A DNA stretch of 64,000 nucleotides from assembly GCF_900580865.1 (NCBI RefSeq), contig NZ_UTBZ01000014.1:294352-358351 (forward strand). Direction: 5' to 3'. Each line of letters starts with the position of its first letter. The stretch's first letter is position 1. The notes below the pieces were generated by a model, which was not told the DNA's origin, did not search any database, and worked only from the letters and a program-made list of their open reading frames with translations. Made by a program: the position numbers and the translations under genes. This document shows positions 1 to 8,009 of the stretch, piece by piece. The DNA is from Pseudomonas viridiflava. Its GTDB lineage: Bacteria; Pseudomonadota; Gammaproteobacteria; Pseudomonadales; Pseudomonadaceae.

Positions 1-40
1 AATCCCCTGTAGGAGCTGCCGAAGGCTGCGATCTTTTGCT
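1..40. repeat. Partial copy of a REP-like repeat (second family)
   Basis: The window opens inside a short repeat reading aggagctgccgaaggctgcg. The same sequence forms both arms of the inverted repeat at 34863-34952, so this is one arm of that family, cut by the window edge. Confidence 0.75.
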
Positions 41-46
41 TCTGCG

Positions 47-1054
47 TTACAGCAATCCCTCGCTTTCAGGTAATTCATACGCCATGGCTGCGTTACTCGC
101 ACCACCTGACTTGCCCGGTTTGCTCAAGGTCGGCTCTTTCTGCAGGCACTCCACCAGATAGTCGATAAACACCCTTAGTTTGGGCGGCAGATAGCGTGTC
201 GGCGAGTGCAGCAACCACAGTCCGCCGTGATAGGACGCGAGGAATGTCCAGTCCGGTAGCACCTGCACCACCAACTTTTGCTCAAGCGCATAGCGAGCGG
301 TGAAGTACGGCAGGCTGCCGATGCCGATGTGCTGCAACACAGCGCCCAAGCGCACACCGGTGTGATTAGCGGCATAACGCCCGCGGACACCCACCGTCAC
401 CGCTTTGCTGCCTTTCTTGAATTTCCAGCGAGCATCGCTCGGGGTTTCCCCCAGATAAATACAACTGTGATTGAGCAAATCATGCGGGTGAGTCGGTGTG
501 CCGTGCTCGGCCAGGTATTGCGGCGTGGCACAGAGCAAGTGGTCGATGGTCAGCAATTGCCGGCCGACCAGCCCGGCCGGTGGTCGATCGGTGATGCGAA
601 TCGCCAGATCGACATGGTCGTCGATCAAATCCACCTGGCGATCTTCCAGCAGCAACTCGACATCGACCTTCGGATAACGCCGCAGAAACTCGGGCATGTG
701 CGGATGAATCACAAAGCGCCCTACTGCTTTCGGTACGCTGACCCGCACCAGTCCTTCCGCTTCATGGGTGAACTGGCCGCTGATCTCCATCACCGATTTG
801 GCCGCGCTGACCATTTCCTGACAACGTTTGAAAACCTCTTCGCCGCCGTCACTCAAACGCAGCTTGCGCGTGGTGCGTTGCAACAACCGCGTGGCCAAGG
901 CTTTTTCCAGCCGCGAAATACTGCGGCTCACCGCTGAGGGCGATGAACCCAGTTGCCGAGCGGCTTCAGAAAAGCTGCCGGTCTCTACGACCTTGACGAA
1001 AATCGCCATTTCACCGAGCAGCGGTAGCGGCAGATTGATGCTCACAGCGCACAA
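47..1054 (-). CDS. LysR-family transcriptional regulator
   Basis: A 335-residue DNA-binding regulator of the LysR family. An N-terminal winged helix-turn-helix lies at about residues 16-75 (FVKVVETGSFSEAARQLG, then SAVSRSISRLE), followed by a periplasmic-binding-like effector domain to about residue 300. LysR proteins bind T-N11-A operators and respond to a small co-inducer. Most similar in style to the broad YhjC/PgrR-like group with an LLLEDRQVDLIDDHVDLAIR segment. The gene diverges from the alaX-like gene at 1136 with only about 80 bases between start codons, so it probably autoregulates and may control the alaX-oxygenase-lysE cluster. Start is ATG 1054; an internal ATG at 1009 is possible. 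The effector is unknown. Confidence 0.88.
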   Translation of the reverse strand: MCAVSINLPLPLLGEMAIFVKVVETGSFSEAARQLGSSPSAVSRSISRLEKALATRLLQRTTRKLRLSDGGEEVFKRCQEMVSAAKSVMEISGQFTHEAEGLVRVSVPKAVGRFVIHPHMPEFLRRYPKVDVELLLEDRQVDLIDDHVDLAIRITDRPPAGLVGRQLLTIDHLLCATPQYLAEHGTPTHPHDLLNHSCIYLGETPSDARWKFKKGSKAVTVGVRGRYAANHTGVRLGAVLQHIGIGSLPYFTARYALEQKLVVQVLPDWTFLASYHGGLWLLHSPTRYLPPKLRVFIDYLVECLQKEPTLSKPGKSGGASNAAMAYELPESEGLL

Positions 1055-1075
1055 GTCCTTTGATGTTTGAACGGA

Positions 1076-1104
1076 TTATCACGTTATTGCACGATTCATA
1101 TAAT
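1076..1104 (+). promoter_or_regulatory. Sigma-70 type promoter for the alaX-like gene
   Basis: TTATCA at 1076-1081 and a perfect TATAAT at 1099-1104 are 17 bases apart. Transcription would begin near 1111, about 25 bases before the ATG at 1136. The element sits in the divergent gap shared with the LysR gene, where a LysR operator would be expected. Confidence 0.6.
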
Positions 1105-1135
1105 AAAAACAGAAACTTTAATAAGGGCATGGAAT

Positions 1136-1762
1136 ATGACGCTTCGCCTCTTTTTCCATAGTGATGACCTCAAGGCTAATGTGGAAGTCCTCGACTGCAC
1201 GCCCCAAGAGAACGAATTCGCCGTGGTCTTGCGCGCCACACTGTTTCATCCGCAAGGCGGCGGACAGCCGTGTGATACCGGTTGGATCGGTGAAAGCCAG
1301 GTATTGCGTGTGGTGCAGGAACCAGAGCAGATCATTCATTTTGTTGACCGGCCGGTGGCGCTCGGCATGACCTGTATCCGCATCGACGAACAGCGCCGAA
1401 ACTTCAATACGCGCATGCATTCAGCCGGCCACTTGATCGGGCATTTCGTTCAGGCCTTGGGCTGGATGCCGATCAAGGCCCACCACTGGCCGGATGAAGG
1501 TCGCGTGCAATTCAAACCCGGTGATGCTGCGCAGGAAGTCGACGCCGAGACCGTTCAGTGCGGCATCGGCCAGTGGATCGAGCACGATCTGCCGCGCCTG
1601 ACCTCACTGCGCGAAGGCGCGCGGGAAATCGGTTTCGGTGAACTACCGGCCTATGGCTGCGGTGGCACCCATGTACGTAGCCTGAAGGATCTGGGCACAG
1701 TCACGATCGCGTCCCTTTCGCAGAAGAAAGGCACGTTGTCCGTCCACTACAGCGTGGATTGA
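1136..1762 (+). CDS. Stand-alone alanyl-tRNA editing protein (AlaX type)
   Basis: A 208-residue protein related to the editing domain of alanyl-tRNA synthetase; such proteins hydrolyse mischarged aminoacyl-tRNA in trans. It shows the conserved FHPQGGGQPCDTG segment (residues 37-49) and the zinc-binding HxxxH (H95-H99) and CxxxH (C175-H179) motifs, so the active centre looks intact. ATG 1136 is preferred over an upstream in-frame start because the family starts there and the promoter at 1076-1104 fits. It is followed by a hairpin and then a 2-oxoglutarate oxygenase and a LysE-type exporter on the same strand. Known substrates of the family are Ser-, Gly- and other mischarged tRNAs; a role against a non-protein amino acid made by the neighbours is inference. 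Confidence 0.88.
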   Translation: MTLRLFFHSDDLKANVEVLDCTPQENEFAVVLRATLFHPQGGGQPCDTGWIGESQVLRVVQEPEQIIHFVDRPVALGMTCIRIDEQRRNFNTRMHSAGHLIGHFVQALGWMPIKAHHWPDEGRVQFKPGDAAQEVDAETVQCGIGQWIEHDLPRLTSLREGAREIGFGELPAYGCGGTHVRSLKDLGTVTIASLSQKKGTLSVHYSVD

Positions 1763-1767
1763 GCATT

Positions 1768-1794
1768 TCGGACGTTGCCTCACGCAACGTCCGA
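1768..1794. other. Perfect 11-bp hairpin between alaX and the oxygenase gene
   Basis: TCGGACGTTGC and GCAACGTCCGA form a perfect stem around a five-base loop directly after the alaX stop codon. No run of T follows, so it is not a classical terminator. It could stabilise or attenuate a transcript running into the oxygenase gene. Confidence 0.6.
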
Positions 1795-1836
1795 CGCCGG
1801 GGAACTGCACTCGCAGCTTCCGTAGACTATCGATAG

Positions 1837-2622
1837 ATGGACCTAAAAAAAATGATGCTAGACGTCGAGCGTCTCGATGAGACGTGCATAAAAAAACTGG
1901 CCAACGAAGAAGTCCTCGCCATCCGCGTCAAAGGCTTTTTGCCGGAGCCGCTGGCCATTCAGATTGGCGACAAGATTCTCGCTCCAGGCTTTGAGGGTTA
2001 CATCAACGCGCCCAGTATTGGCCGCATCGGTATGGCTTTTTATGAAGCGGAAAACCAGCCGCTGCTGATCGAGGATTACTTCGAACGCGCCACCAGCAAC
2101 ATCGCCGAACTGCGCAATCGCTGCGCGCCCTACTCTTCACCGATCGACACCTTGCGCTGCATGCTCGACGAATCCTGGCCGGCCGGCGCACACCTGGAAA
2201 ACCTCTACGGCCGCAAAATGTATGTCGGCCTTTCGCGAGTGGTGAAACCCGGCGTGTGCTTCCTTGCCCATCACGACATTTTCGCCAAAGACGCCCCGGA
2301 CAGTTTCCAGGCCCGCAGCCTGGAAGCGCAGTTCGCCTGCAACGTCTATCTGAACATGCCGACCGAGGGCGGTGCGCTGCAGATGTGGGACGACGATATC
2401 AGCCCGGATCAATTCGATGAAATGCGTGGCGACAGTTACGGCATTGAACCAGCGCTGCTTGGCCCGCCCACCCTCGAAGTCCGACCGCAACCCGGCGATT
2501 TCATAATGTTCAATTCGCGGCGCATGCACTCGGTGACCCCGGGGGTGGCAGATCCGCGCTTGAGCCTTTCCTTTTTTGTCGGCTATCGCGGCAATGCTTC
2601 ACCCCTGACCTACTGGAGCTGA
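1837..2622 (+). CDS. Fe(II)/2-oxoglutarate-dependent oxygenase, possible free amino acid hydroxylase
   Basis: A 261-residue double-stranded beta-helix oxygenase. The iron triad is visible: H145-x-D147 (in FLAHHDIF) and H231 (in RRMHSVTPG); R241 ten residues later fits the 2-oxoglutarate carboxylate ligand, and ACNVYLNMPTEGGALQMWDD is the usual core strand pair. The Asp in HxD argues for hydroxylation, since radical halogenases have Gly or Ala there. Size and layout recall the BesD-like group acting on free lysine-type amino acids, but this is inferred from general form only. The stop is one base before the start of a LysE-type exporter, so both are co-translated. No clear ribosome binding site precedes ATG 1837; ATG 1852 or 1855 are alternatives. 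Confidence 0.75.
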   Translation: MDLKKMMLDVERLDETCIKKLANEEVLAIRVKGFLPEPLAIQIGDKILAPGFEGYINAPSIGRIGMAFYEAENQPLLIEDYFERATSNIAELRNRCAPYSSPIDTLRCMLDESWPAGAHLENLYGRKMYVGLSRVVKPGVCFLAHHDIFAKDAPDSFQARSLEAQFACNVYLNMPTEGGALQMWDDDISPDQFDEMRGDSYGIEPALLGPPTLEVRPQPGDFIMFNSRRMHSVTPGVADPRLSLSFFVGYRGNASPLTYWS

Positions 2623-2623
2623 G

Positions 2624-3262
2624 ATGTATTCGAATTATCTGGGCGAGTTTCTGGCGCTGGCTACTATCCACTTTCTGGCCGTGGTTGCTCCCGGCCCCGA
2701 CTTCGCAGTCACTATTCGCCAAAGCGTTCGATTCGGCCGACTGGTGGGGATCTGCACGGCGCTGGGAATTGGCGCGGGGATTTCCGTACACGTGCTGTAC
2801 ACGCTGCTTGGCGTGGGCGCCTTGATGCACACCACCCCGTGGCTGCTGACCGTTGCCAAAGTGATTGGTGGTGCCTACATCCTGTATCTGGGTGTCAGCC
2901 TGCTGCGCAGCAAACCCAAATCGGCAATTGAAGGTGAGAAACCCATCGATGAACCAGTGGCTGAGCAAACGCTTTTCAAAGCCTTCAGCACCGGTTTTCT
3001 GACCAATGCGACCAACCCCAAGGCCACGCTATTTTTCCTGGCCATCTTCACTACGATCATCAGCGCTGAAACACCTCTGCAAATCCAGGCGTTCTATGGT
3101 TTGTGGATGTGTTTTGTAAACGCGTTGTGGTTTGTTGTAGTCGCGCTGTTTTTCTCAAGCAGTCGGGTTCGACTGCTGTTCATGCGCATGGGGCATTGGT
3201 TCGAACGCACCATGGGCGTGGTGCTGATCCTGTTCGCCGGTCGCTTGATGCTGTCCTGGTAA
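2624..3262 (+). CDS. LysE/RhtB-family amino acid exporter
   Basis: A 212-residue inner-membrane protein with about six hydrophobic segments and the family signature FLAVVAPGPDFAVTIRQSVRFG near the N-terminus. LysE/RhtB proteins export lysine, arginine, threonine, homoserine or other amino acids. ATG 2624 follows the oxygenase stop by one base, so translation is probably coupled and the exporter likely handles the oxygenase product. A strong terminator follows at 3281-3317 and ends the unit. The substrate cannot be read from sequence. Confidence 0.9.
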   Translation: MYSNYLGEFLALATIHFLAVVAPGPDFAVTIRQSVRFGRLVGICTALGIGAGISVHVLYTLLGVGALMHTTPWLLTVAKVIGGAYILYLGVSLLRSKPKSAIEGEKPIDEPVAEQTLFKAFSTGFLTNATNPKATLFFLAIFTTIISAETPLQIQAFYGLWMCFVNALWFVVVALFFSSSRVRLLFMRMGHWFERTMGVVLILFAGRLMLSW

Positions 3263-3280
3263 GCAGACGCAAAAACGCAA

Positions 3281-3317
3281 AAAAGGCCCGCCGAAGTGAT
3301 TCGGCGGGCCTTTTTCT
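3281..3317 (+). terminator. Rho-independent terminator after the lysE-type gene
   Basis: AAGGCCCGCCGA pairs with TCGGCGGGCCTT around a short loop and is followed by TTTTTCTTT. The A-run on the other side makes it potentially bidirectional. Confidence 0.88.
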
Positions 3318-3354
3318 TTAGCGCTGATAGCACGACCACAAATCCCGCGCATAC

Positions 3355-3384
3355 AAAAACGCCGCTCTATTGAGCGGCGTTTTT
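3355..3384 (-). terminator. Terminator of the tRNA cluster
   Basis: AAAAACGCCGCTC and GAGCGGCGTTTTT form a GC-rich hairpin with T-runs on both sides, directly downstream of the last minus-strand tRNA-Gly. It is nearly identical to the hairpin at 3568-3596. Confidence 0.85.
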
Positions 3385-3391
3385 GTGAATA

Positions 3392-3467
<76 letters not shown>

Positions 3468-3469
3468 AA

Positions 3470-3545
3470 TGGCGTCCCCTAGGGGACTCGAACCCCTGTT
3501 ACCGCCGTGAAAGGGCGGTGTCCTAGGCCACTAGACGAAGGGGAC
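3470..3545 (-). tRNA. tRNA-Glu (anticodon TTC), copy 1
   Basis: The minus strand reads GTCCCCTTCGTCTAGTGGCC, anticodon loop CTTTCAC with anticodon TTC, T-arm GTTCGAGTC and an encoded CCA. Length 76, two bases upstream of tRNA-Gly copy 1. Confidence 0.97.
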
Positions 3546-3567
3546 ACAGGCTACAACTTTCACTAAT

Positions 3568-3596
3568 AAAAACGCCGCTCACTGAGCGGCGTTTTT
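3568..3596 (-). terminator. Internal terminator between tRNA pairs 2 and 1
   Basis: AAAAACGCCGCTC-ACT-GAGCGGCGTTTTT is a near copy of the final terminator at 3355-3384. Its place inside the array suggests that the unit Gly-Glu-terminator was duplicated, and it should reduce expression of the distal pair. Confidence 0.8.
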
Positions 3597-3602
3597 AGAA
3601 TT

Positions 3603-3678
<76 letters not shown>

Positions 3679-3681
3679 AAA

Positions 3682-3757
3682 TGGCGTCCCCTAGGGGACT
3701 CGAACCCCTGTTACCGCCGTGAAAGGGCGGTGTCCTAGGCCACTAGACGAAGGGGAC
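3682..3757 (-). tRNA. tRNA-Glu (anticodon TTC), copy 2
   Basis: Same 76-base sequence as copy 1, with anticodon TTC and encoded CCA. Confidence 0.97.
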
Positions 3758-3861
3758 ACGCTACCCGGAACACATGGTGTGTGTTTCGGTGTCCAGACCC
3801 GCATCCGAAGACTTGGTTCTGGTTTCACTCAGCACCGCCCGAAAGCACTGCTGTTTAAAAT

Positions 3862-3937
<76 letters not shown>

Positions 3938-3939
3938 AT

Positions 3940-4015
3940 TGGCGTCCCCTAGGGGACTCGAACCCCTGTTACCGCCGTGAAAGGGCGGTGTCCTAGGCCA
4001 CTAGACGAAGGGGAC
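3940..4015 (-). tRNA. tRNA-Glu (anticodon TTC), copy 3
   Basis: Same 76-base sequence. It is the promoter-proximal gene of the array; the promoter is at 4077-4105. Confidence 0.97.
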
Positions 4016-4076
4016 ACACTACAACATTCACTCCCTGCCGCGCTTCGCTGTGTGCTTTACGCTGCAAGTGGCGCGC

Positions 4077-4105
4077 ATTCTATGGATGGATTGAGAGGTC
4101 GTCAA
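4077..4105 (-). promoter_or_regulatory. Strong sigma-70 promoter of the tRNA array
   Basis: On the minus strand TTGACG (4105-4100) and TAGAAT (4082-4077) are 17 bases apart. The discriminator is GC-rich (GCGCGCC), a hallmark of stringently controlled stable-RNA promoters, and an A/T-rich stretch at about 4110-4135 could act as an UP element. The relA gene responsible for ppGpp is in this same window. Confidence 0.85.
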
Positions 4106-4386
4106 CCCCTTGATATAAATTTATTTAAATCAATGACTTCGACCTGCTTTCCGGCGGCAACCGGGCTTTTCCGTCGCCCGACGATTGACGCCTATATTCC
4201 GCCACTCGCCAAGACGCTATAGTCCACCCACAGTGATGGCAATCTGCACATGCAGCGCCAGCATTCATATAAGCAGCGTGCGGCCGATACACATTGAACC
4301 TGCCGATCCAACTCGTCGAGCGGCGCTAGGCGGCTAAATGCCCAGCCACTACACTCGCATGCGAACCCTATAAAGAGGTCTTACCG
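4106..4386. other. Intergenic stretch between tRNA promoter and the 4387 gene
   Basis: Holds the UP-like A/T-rich block of the tRNA promoter and the upstream region of the gene at 4387 (ribosome-binding AAAGAGG just before it). I see no other gene or repeat. Confidence 0.5.
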
Positions 4387-5157
4387 GTGACACCACTCAT
4401 GATCACCCTGCTAGTCATAGCCGGGATCGCAATTCTGATCGCCATTGGCTACATGAACCATGTGGTGGAAAACAACAAACTGGAGAAGGCCCGCACCAAG
4501 GTCGAACTCAACGACCGCCTGCGCCGCTGCGGCGAACTGACCGAAACCTTCCCGGGCCAGTTCATGACCCCGGCGCTCAAGCTGCTGCTGACCCGTCTGG
4601 AACTTAACGTCTGCCAGCGCCTGCTGAACCTGGAAAAAACCAGCGCCACCACCAAAGCACGCATCACCGAACTGAGCGCCCTGGTCGCCCAAGGCGAATC
4701 GATCCCGGTGAATAACCCGCCGGCACCGATTCTGACCGAAGCCAAAGCCAAAGACGTGCGCTTCCTGCTCGAAGCCCTCCACGGCCAGATCACCCGCGCC
4801 GCCCACGACGGCTTCCTGCCGCCGAACGAAGCCAAACACTGGATCCGCGAAGTCCGCCACATCCTGGTGCTGCTGCACATCGAATTCTTCAACAACCTCG
4901 GCCAACAGTCCCTGCAACAAAACCAGCCCGGCCAGGCCCGCCTCGCCTTCGAACGCGGCGTGCAATACCTGCGCAAACAGCAGGACCCACAGGTATATGC
5001 AGAACAACTGCAATACCTGGAAAAGCTGCTGGCCCGCGCCAACGCCCAGGTCATGGACAAGATTGCACCGGTTGAAGGCGAAGAGAACCAACTGACCGCT
5101 GGCCTCAAAGATGCAGAGGCAGATGCCGACTGGAAAAAGAAAGTGATTTACGACTGA
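4387..5157 (+). CDS. Conserved membrane-anchored protein of unknown function
   Basis: A 256-residue protein that I recognise only as a conserved Pseudomonas hypothetical. One N-terminal membrane segment (about residues 5-22, ITLLVIAGIAILIAIGYM) is followed by a long helical cytoplasmic part with many charged residues; the stretch LGQQSLQQNQPGQARLAFERGVQYLRKQQDP resembles a TPR-like helical hairpin. The start is GTG 4387 after AAAGAGG; ATG 4399 is an alternative. A clear terminator follows. It may be a scaffold at the membrane, but this is only a guess from its architecture. Confidence 0.75.
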   Translation: MTPLMITLLVIAGIAILIAIGYMNHVVENNKLEKARTKVELNDRLRRCGELTETFPGQFMTPALKLLLTRLELNVCQRLLNLEKTSATTKARITELSALVAQGESIPVNNPPAPILTEAKAKDVRFLLEALHGQITRAAHDGFLPPNEAKHWIREVRHILVLLHIEFFNNLGQQSLQQNQPGQARLAFERGVQYLRKQQDPQVYAEQLQYLEKLLARANAQVMDKIAPVEGEENQLTAGLKDAEADADWKKKVIYD

Positions 5158-5170
5158 TTGCAGATGTTGA

Positions 5171-5199
5171 AAAAGAAGCCACCGAGAGGTGGCTTTTTT
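5171..5199 (+). terminator. Rho-independent terminator after the 4387 gene
   Basis: AAGCCACC-GAGA-GGTGGCTT followed by TTTTT, a tetraloop hairpin starting some 18 bases after the stop codon. Confidence 0.9.
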
Positions 5200-5250
5200 G
5201 TGGGTTCGGGGGAGTGAACGTGATAGAAAACCGGTGAATATGAGAGCGCT

Positions 5251-5498
5251 TTCGCGAGCAAGCTCGCTCCCACAGTTTGACCTGTGTGCACTCAGACAGA
5301 AATTGGTCGGCTATCCGGCCGTCATCGCTGGCAAGCCACCACAGGGTTTGAGTACATCCGGCAGAAATGGGTTCGCTGCGAGACCGCGATCGCGAGCAGG
5401 CTCACTCCTACAATGGGATTGAGTACAACCGCAAGAAACAGGTCGGCTGCCAGGCCGCCTTCGTCGGAACGCCGCCCGGAGCAAGCTCGCTCCCACAG
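5251..5498. repeat. Cluster of degenerate REP sequences
   Basis: Three degraded copies of the window's main REP are seen: 5251-5274 (ttcgcgagcaagctcgctcc), 5389-5412 (the atcgcgagcaggctcactcc variant) and about 5478-5498. They alternate with diverged spacer that shares fragments such as gagtac and cggc. No gene is supported here. Confidence 0.75.
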
Positions 5499-5534
5499 AA
5501 GAGCAAGAGCAAAACCCGCACTGCTTCTGCCTCT

Positions 5535-5871
5535 CACCACTCAACAGGATGAGCGTTAGCTCGGCTGCCGCTCTTGATCTTGATCCACGGGCGACGTCGG
5601 AAGGCTGAGTGGAGGGATTGATCCGGGCGTGAGAGCGCAGCGACCGTTTGGCGCAGCCAAACACAGCGGGAGTAGGTGCAGCGAAGCAAACCGGAGACGC
5701 TGCGCCCGGATCGATCCCGGAGCGAAGGAACCCCGAGCCCCAGCGAGCGGGCCGCACGTAGGAGCAAGCCTTTTTGGTTACTTTTTTCTGGGCCGGCATT
5801 CCGGGCGTCTGGAAAAAGTGACCCGCCGTAAGGGCGGAACCCTAATCAGCAACACCCGCAGCAACGGATAT
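5535..5871. repeat. Long dispersed repeat, copy 1 (about 337 bases)
   Basis: Nearly identical to 16164-16481 in the same orientation. Shared blocks include gatccacgggcgacgtcgga, gggattgatccgggcgtg and gacccgccgtaagggcgg. The main difference is a roughly 17-base indel near 5790 and a few substitutions. Both copies end within about 60 bases of the 3' end of a minus-strand gene, in a convergent gap. Internal short inverted motifs suggest RNA structure, and several open frames run through it by chance. Confidence 0.85.
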
Positions 5872-5932
5872 CCCCCCAACACCCCAAGAGCATGGCCGGC
5901 CCAAAGGCCGCCAAGCCCAAAGCGTCAAAGCG

Positions 5933-7900
5933 TCAAAGCCGAAAATGCCCAACCATCCCACGCAACTCACTCCCCAACTGCGCCAGCTCAACACTCGAAG
6001 CCGCATTCCCGCGCATCGCGATCGACGACTGATCCGCACTCGCACGAATACTCGTCACACTGCGATTGATCTCCTCCGCCACCGAACTCTGCTCCTCGGC
6101 CGCCGCCGCAATCTGCTGATTCATCTGCTGAATCAACGACACCGCCACCGCAATACTCCCCAGCGCACTCTCGGTCTGCAACGCATCACTCACCGCCAGC
6201 TTCACCAACTCGCCGCTGCTCTGAATCTGCTGCACCGACGAATGCGCCGCCGAACGCAACGCACTGACCAGCCGTTCAATTTCCTCAGTCGATTGCTGCG
6301 TGCGCCGCGCCAGCGCGCGCACCTCATCGGCCACCACCGCAAAGCCCCTGCCCTGCTCACCAGCCCGGGCCGCCTCGATCGCGGCATTCAGCGCCAGTAA
6401 ATTGGTTTGCTCAGCGACGCTTTTGATCACCCCCAGCACCGTGCCGATATTCTGGATTTCCGCACTGAGGCTTTCGATGCTGGAACTGGCCGATGTCGCC
6501 GAATCAGCCAATTGCTCGATCCGCGCCATGCTCTGGCGCACTACCTGCTGACCACTCTCGACCTTGTCATCCGCCGTCTGCGCGGCCAGCGCCGCCTCTT
6601 CAGCATTGCGCGCGACGTCATGCACCGTGGCGGTCATCTGGTTCATTGCCGTGGCGACCTGCTCGGTTTCTTCCTTCTGGCTGCTGACCTCAAGGTTGGT
6701 CTGTTCAGTGACCGCCGACAGTGATTGCGCCGAACTGGCCAGTTGCTCGATACCTGCCTGCAAGCCGCTGACAATCGCACTCAGCCCTGCGCCCATCTGC
6801 TGCATCGCCAGCATCAACTGGCCGATCTCGTCACGCCGGTTCACCTCCACGGTCGCACTCAAGTCGCCGGCGGCAATCTGCTGGGCGACCTGAATCACAC
6901 TGCGCAGTGGCGCGACGATAAGTCGAGTGATCAGCCACGCAGCCAGCAATCCGACCAACAGTGCCAGCGCCGATGAACCAATGATCAGCAGCGAGTTTTT
7001 CTTCAGTTCCGCCTGCATTGCGCCATCTTCAGCGACATAAGCCTGATTCACCCGCTCGACCACTTGGTCGGCACGCTGGTGCAACTGCTCGTAGACGGTT
7101 TTTTCCTGCGCGAGCAATCCGGTGTACTCGGCCAGTTTGTCGTTGAAACCGGCGATATGCCCGGACACCTCATTGAGCACGGTCAGGTAACCCTCGTCCT
7201 TGACCGTGGCTTTCAGTTCTTCGGCCTGCGTCTGGGCCTGTGCAGCCTGTTCGATATTGCCTTTGCCGGCACCGTCGGCATCGCCCTTGCGGCTTTGATC
7301 GAGGCGAATCCGCGCTTCGTTCATCGCTTGCAGCATCAGCCGCGACACCTGACTGACCTGGCTGGCCTGCTCAATGAACTGCGCACCGTCCTTGCCCTCG
7401 GTGTCCTTCAAGGTATACGCGCCGTCGTCGGCAAGCCCGGCCTGTAATACGTCAAGGTTGTTGGCCACACTGGACACCGACCAACTGGCCATTTCCAGCG
7501 CGAGGTCCTTGGCCTGAGTCAACGACACAAACTCATCGAATGCCTTGCGATACGCCGCCAGCGACTGCTGCACATCATTCATGACCGGCACATTGGCCGC
7601 CGACTGCGCTTTGAGCTGATCAGCCAGAGCAACCAGTTCGTCGACGCCCTTACGCAGGGCATCGGCCGTCTTCGGATCGCCTCGCAAGGCATATTCCTGC
7701 TCAAGCAGGCGCACCTTGAGCAAGCCACTGTTGAGCGAGGACATCTGTTTCAGCCCGTCGAAACGCTGACTGATGGTTTGCAGGGACCAGACGCCAATGG
7801 CCGCCACCAGCGCGGTCAGCAGCAGAACCAGCACAAACCCGATACCCAGTTTTTTCGCCATACCGAGGTTGGCAAAACGTCCTTGCATGGCCGAAATCAT
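5933..7900 (-). CDS. Methyl-accepting chemotaxis protein with HBM-type sensor
   Basis: A 655-residue transmembrane chemoreceptor. Membrane segment 1 spans about residues 18-38 and segment 2 about 303-329. Between them lies a periplasmic helical region of some 260 residues, the size of the helical bimodular (HBM) domain of McpS, which binds tricarboxylic-cycle acids. HAMP (about 326-380) and a cytoplasmic signalling hairpin with [19 protein letters not shown] follow. There is no C-terminal CheR-binding pentapeptide; the protein ends FRL. ATG 7900 is chosen because AGGGGA lies eight bases before it; ATG 7888 is possible, and an upstream open extension to 8155 looks non-coding. Ligand is inferred from sensor size only. 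Confidence 0.92.
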   Translation of the reverse strand: MISAMQGRFANLGMAKKLGIGFVLVLLLTALVAAIGVWSLQTISQRFDGLKQMSSLNSGLLKVRLLEQEYALRGDPKTADALRKGVDELVALADQLKAQSAANVPVMNDVQQSLAAYRKAFDEFVSLTQAKDLALEMASWSVSSVANNLDVLQAGLADDGAYTLKDTEGKDGAQFIEQASQVSQVSRLMLQAMNEARIRLDQSRKGDADGAGKGNIEQAAQAQTQAEELKATVKDEGYLTVLNEVSGHIAGFNDKLAEYTGLLAQEKTVYEQLHQRADQVVERVNQAYVAEDGAMQAELKKNSLLIIGSSALALLVGLLAAWLITRLIVAPLRSVIQVAQQIAAGDLSATVEVNRRDEIGQLMLAMQQMGAGLSAIVSGLQAGIEQLASSAQSLSAVTEQTNLEVSSQKEETEQVATAMNQMTATVHDVARNAEEAALAAQTADDKVESGQQVVRQSMARIEQLADSATSASSSIESLSAEIQNIGTVLGVIKSVAEQTNLLALNAAIEAARAGEQGRGFAVVADEVRALARRTQQSTEEIERLVSALRSAAHSSVQQIQSSGELVKLAVSDALQTESALGSIAVAVSLIQQMNQQIAAAAEEQSSVAEEINRSVTSIRASADQSSIAMRGNAASSVELAQLGSELRGMVGHFRL

Positions 7901-8009
7901 TGCGCGTAGTCCCCTGCCATTGTCAGTAGAGCGAAGAGTCGCAACGGCCATCCACCGGCACAAGTCTCTGGCGTCGGAATAATGGCAAAAAGCTACGCCT
8001 GCGTCGTTT

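Noticed and set aside
5629..6069. Open frames running through the long dispersed repeat
   Set aside because: Frames in the two copies end differently because of the indel, and extend into neighbouring genes. Composition fits non-coding DNA.
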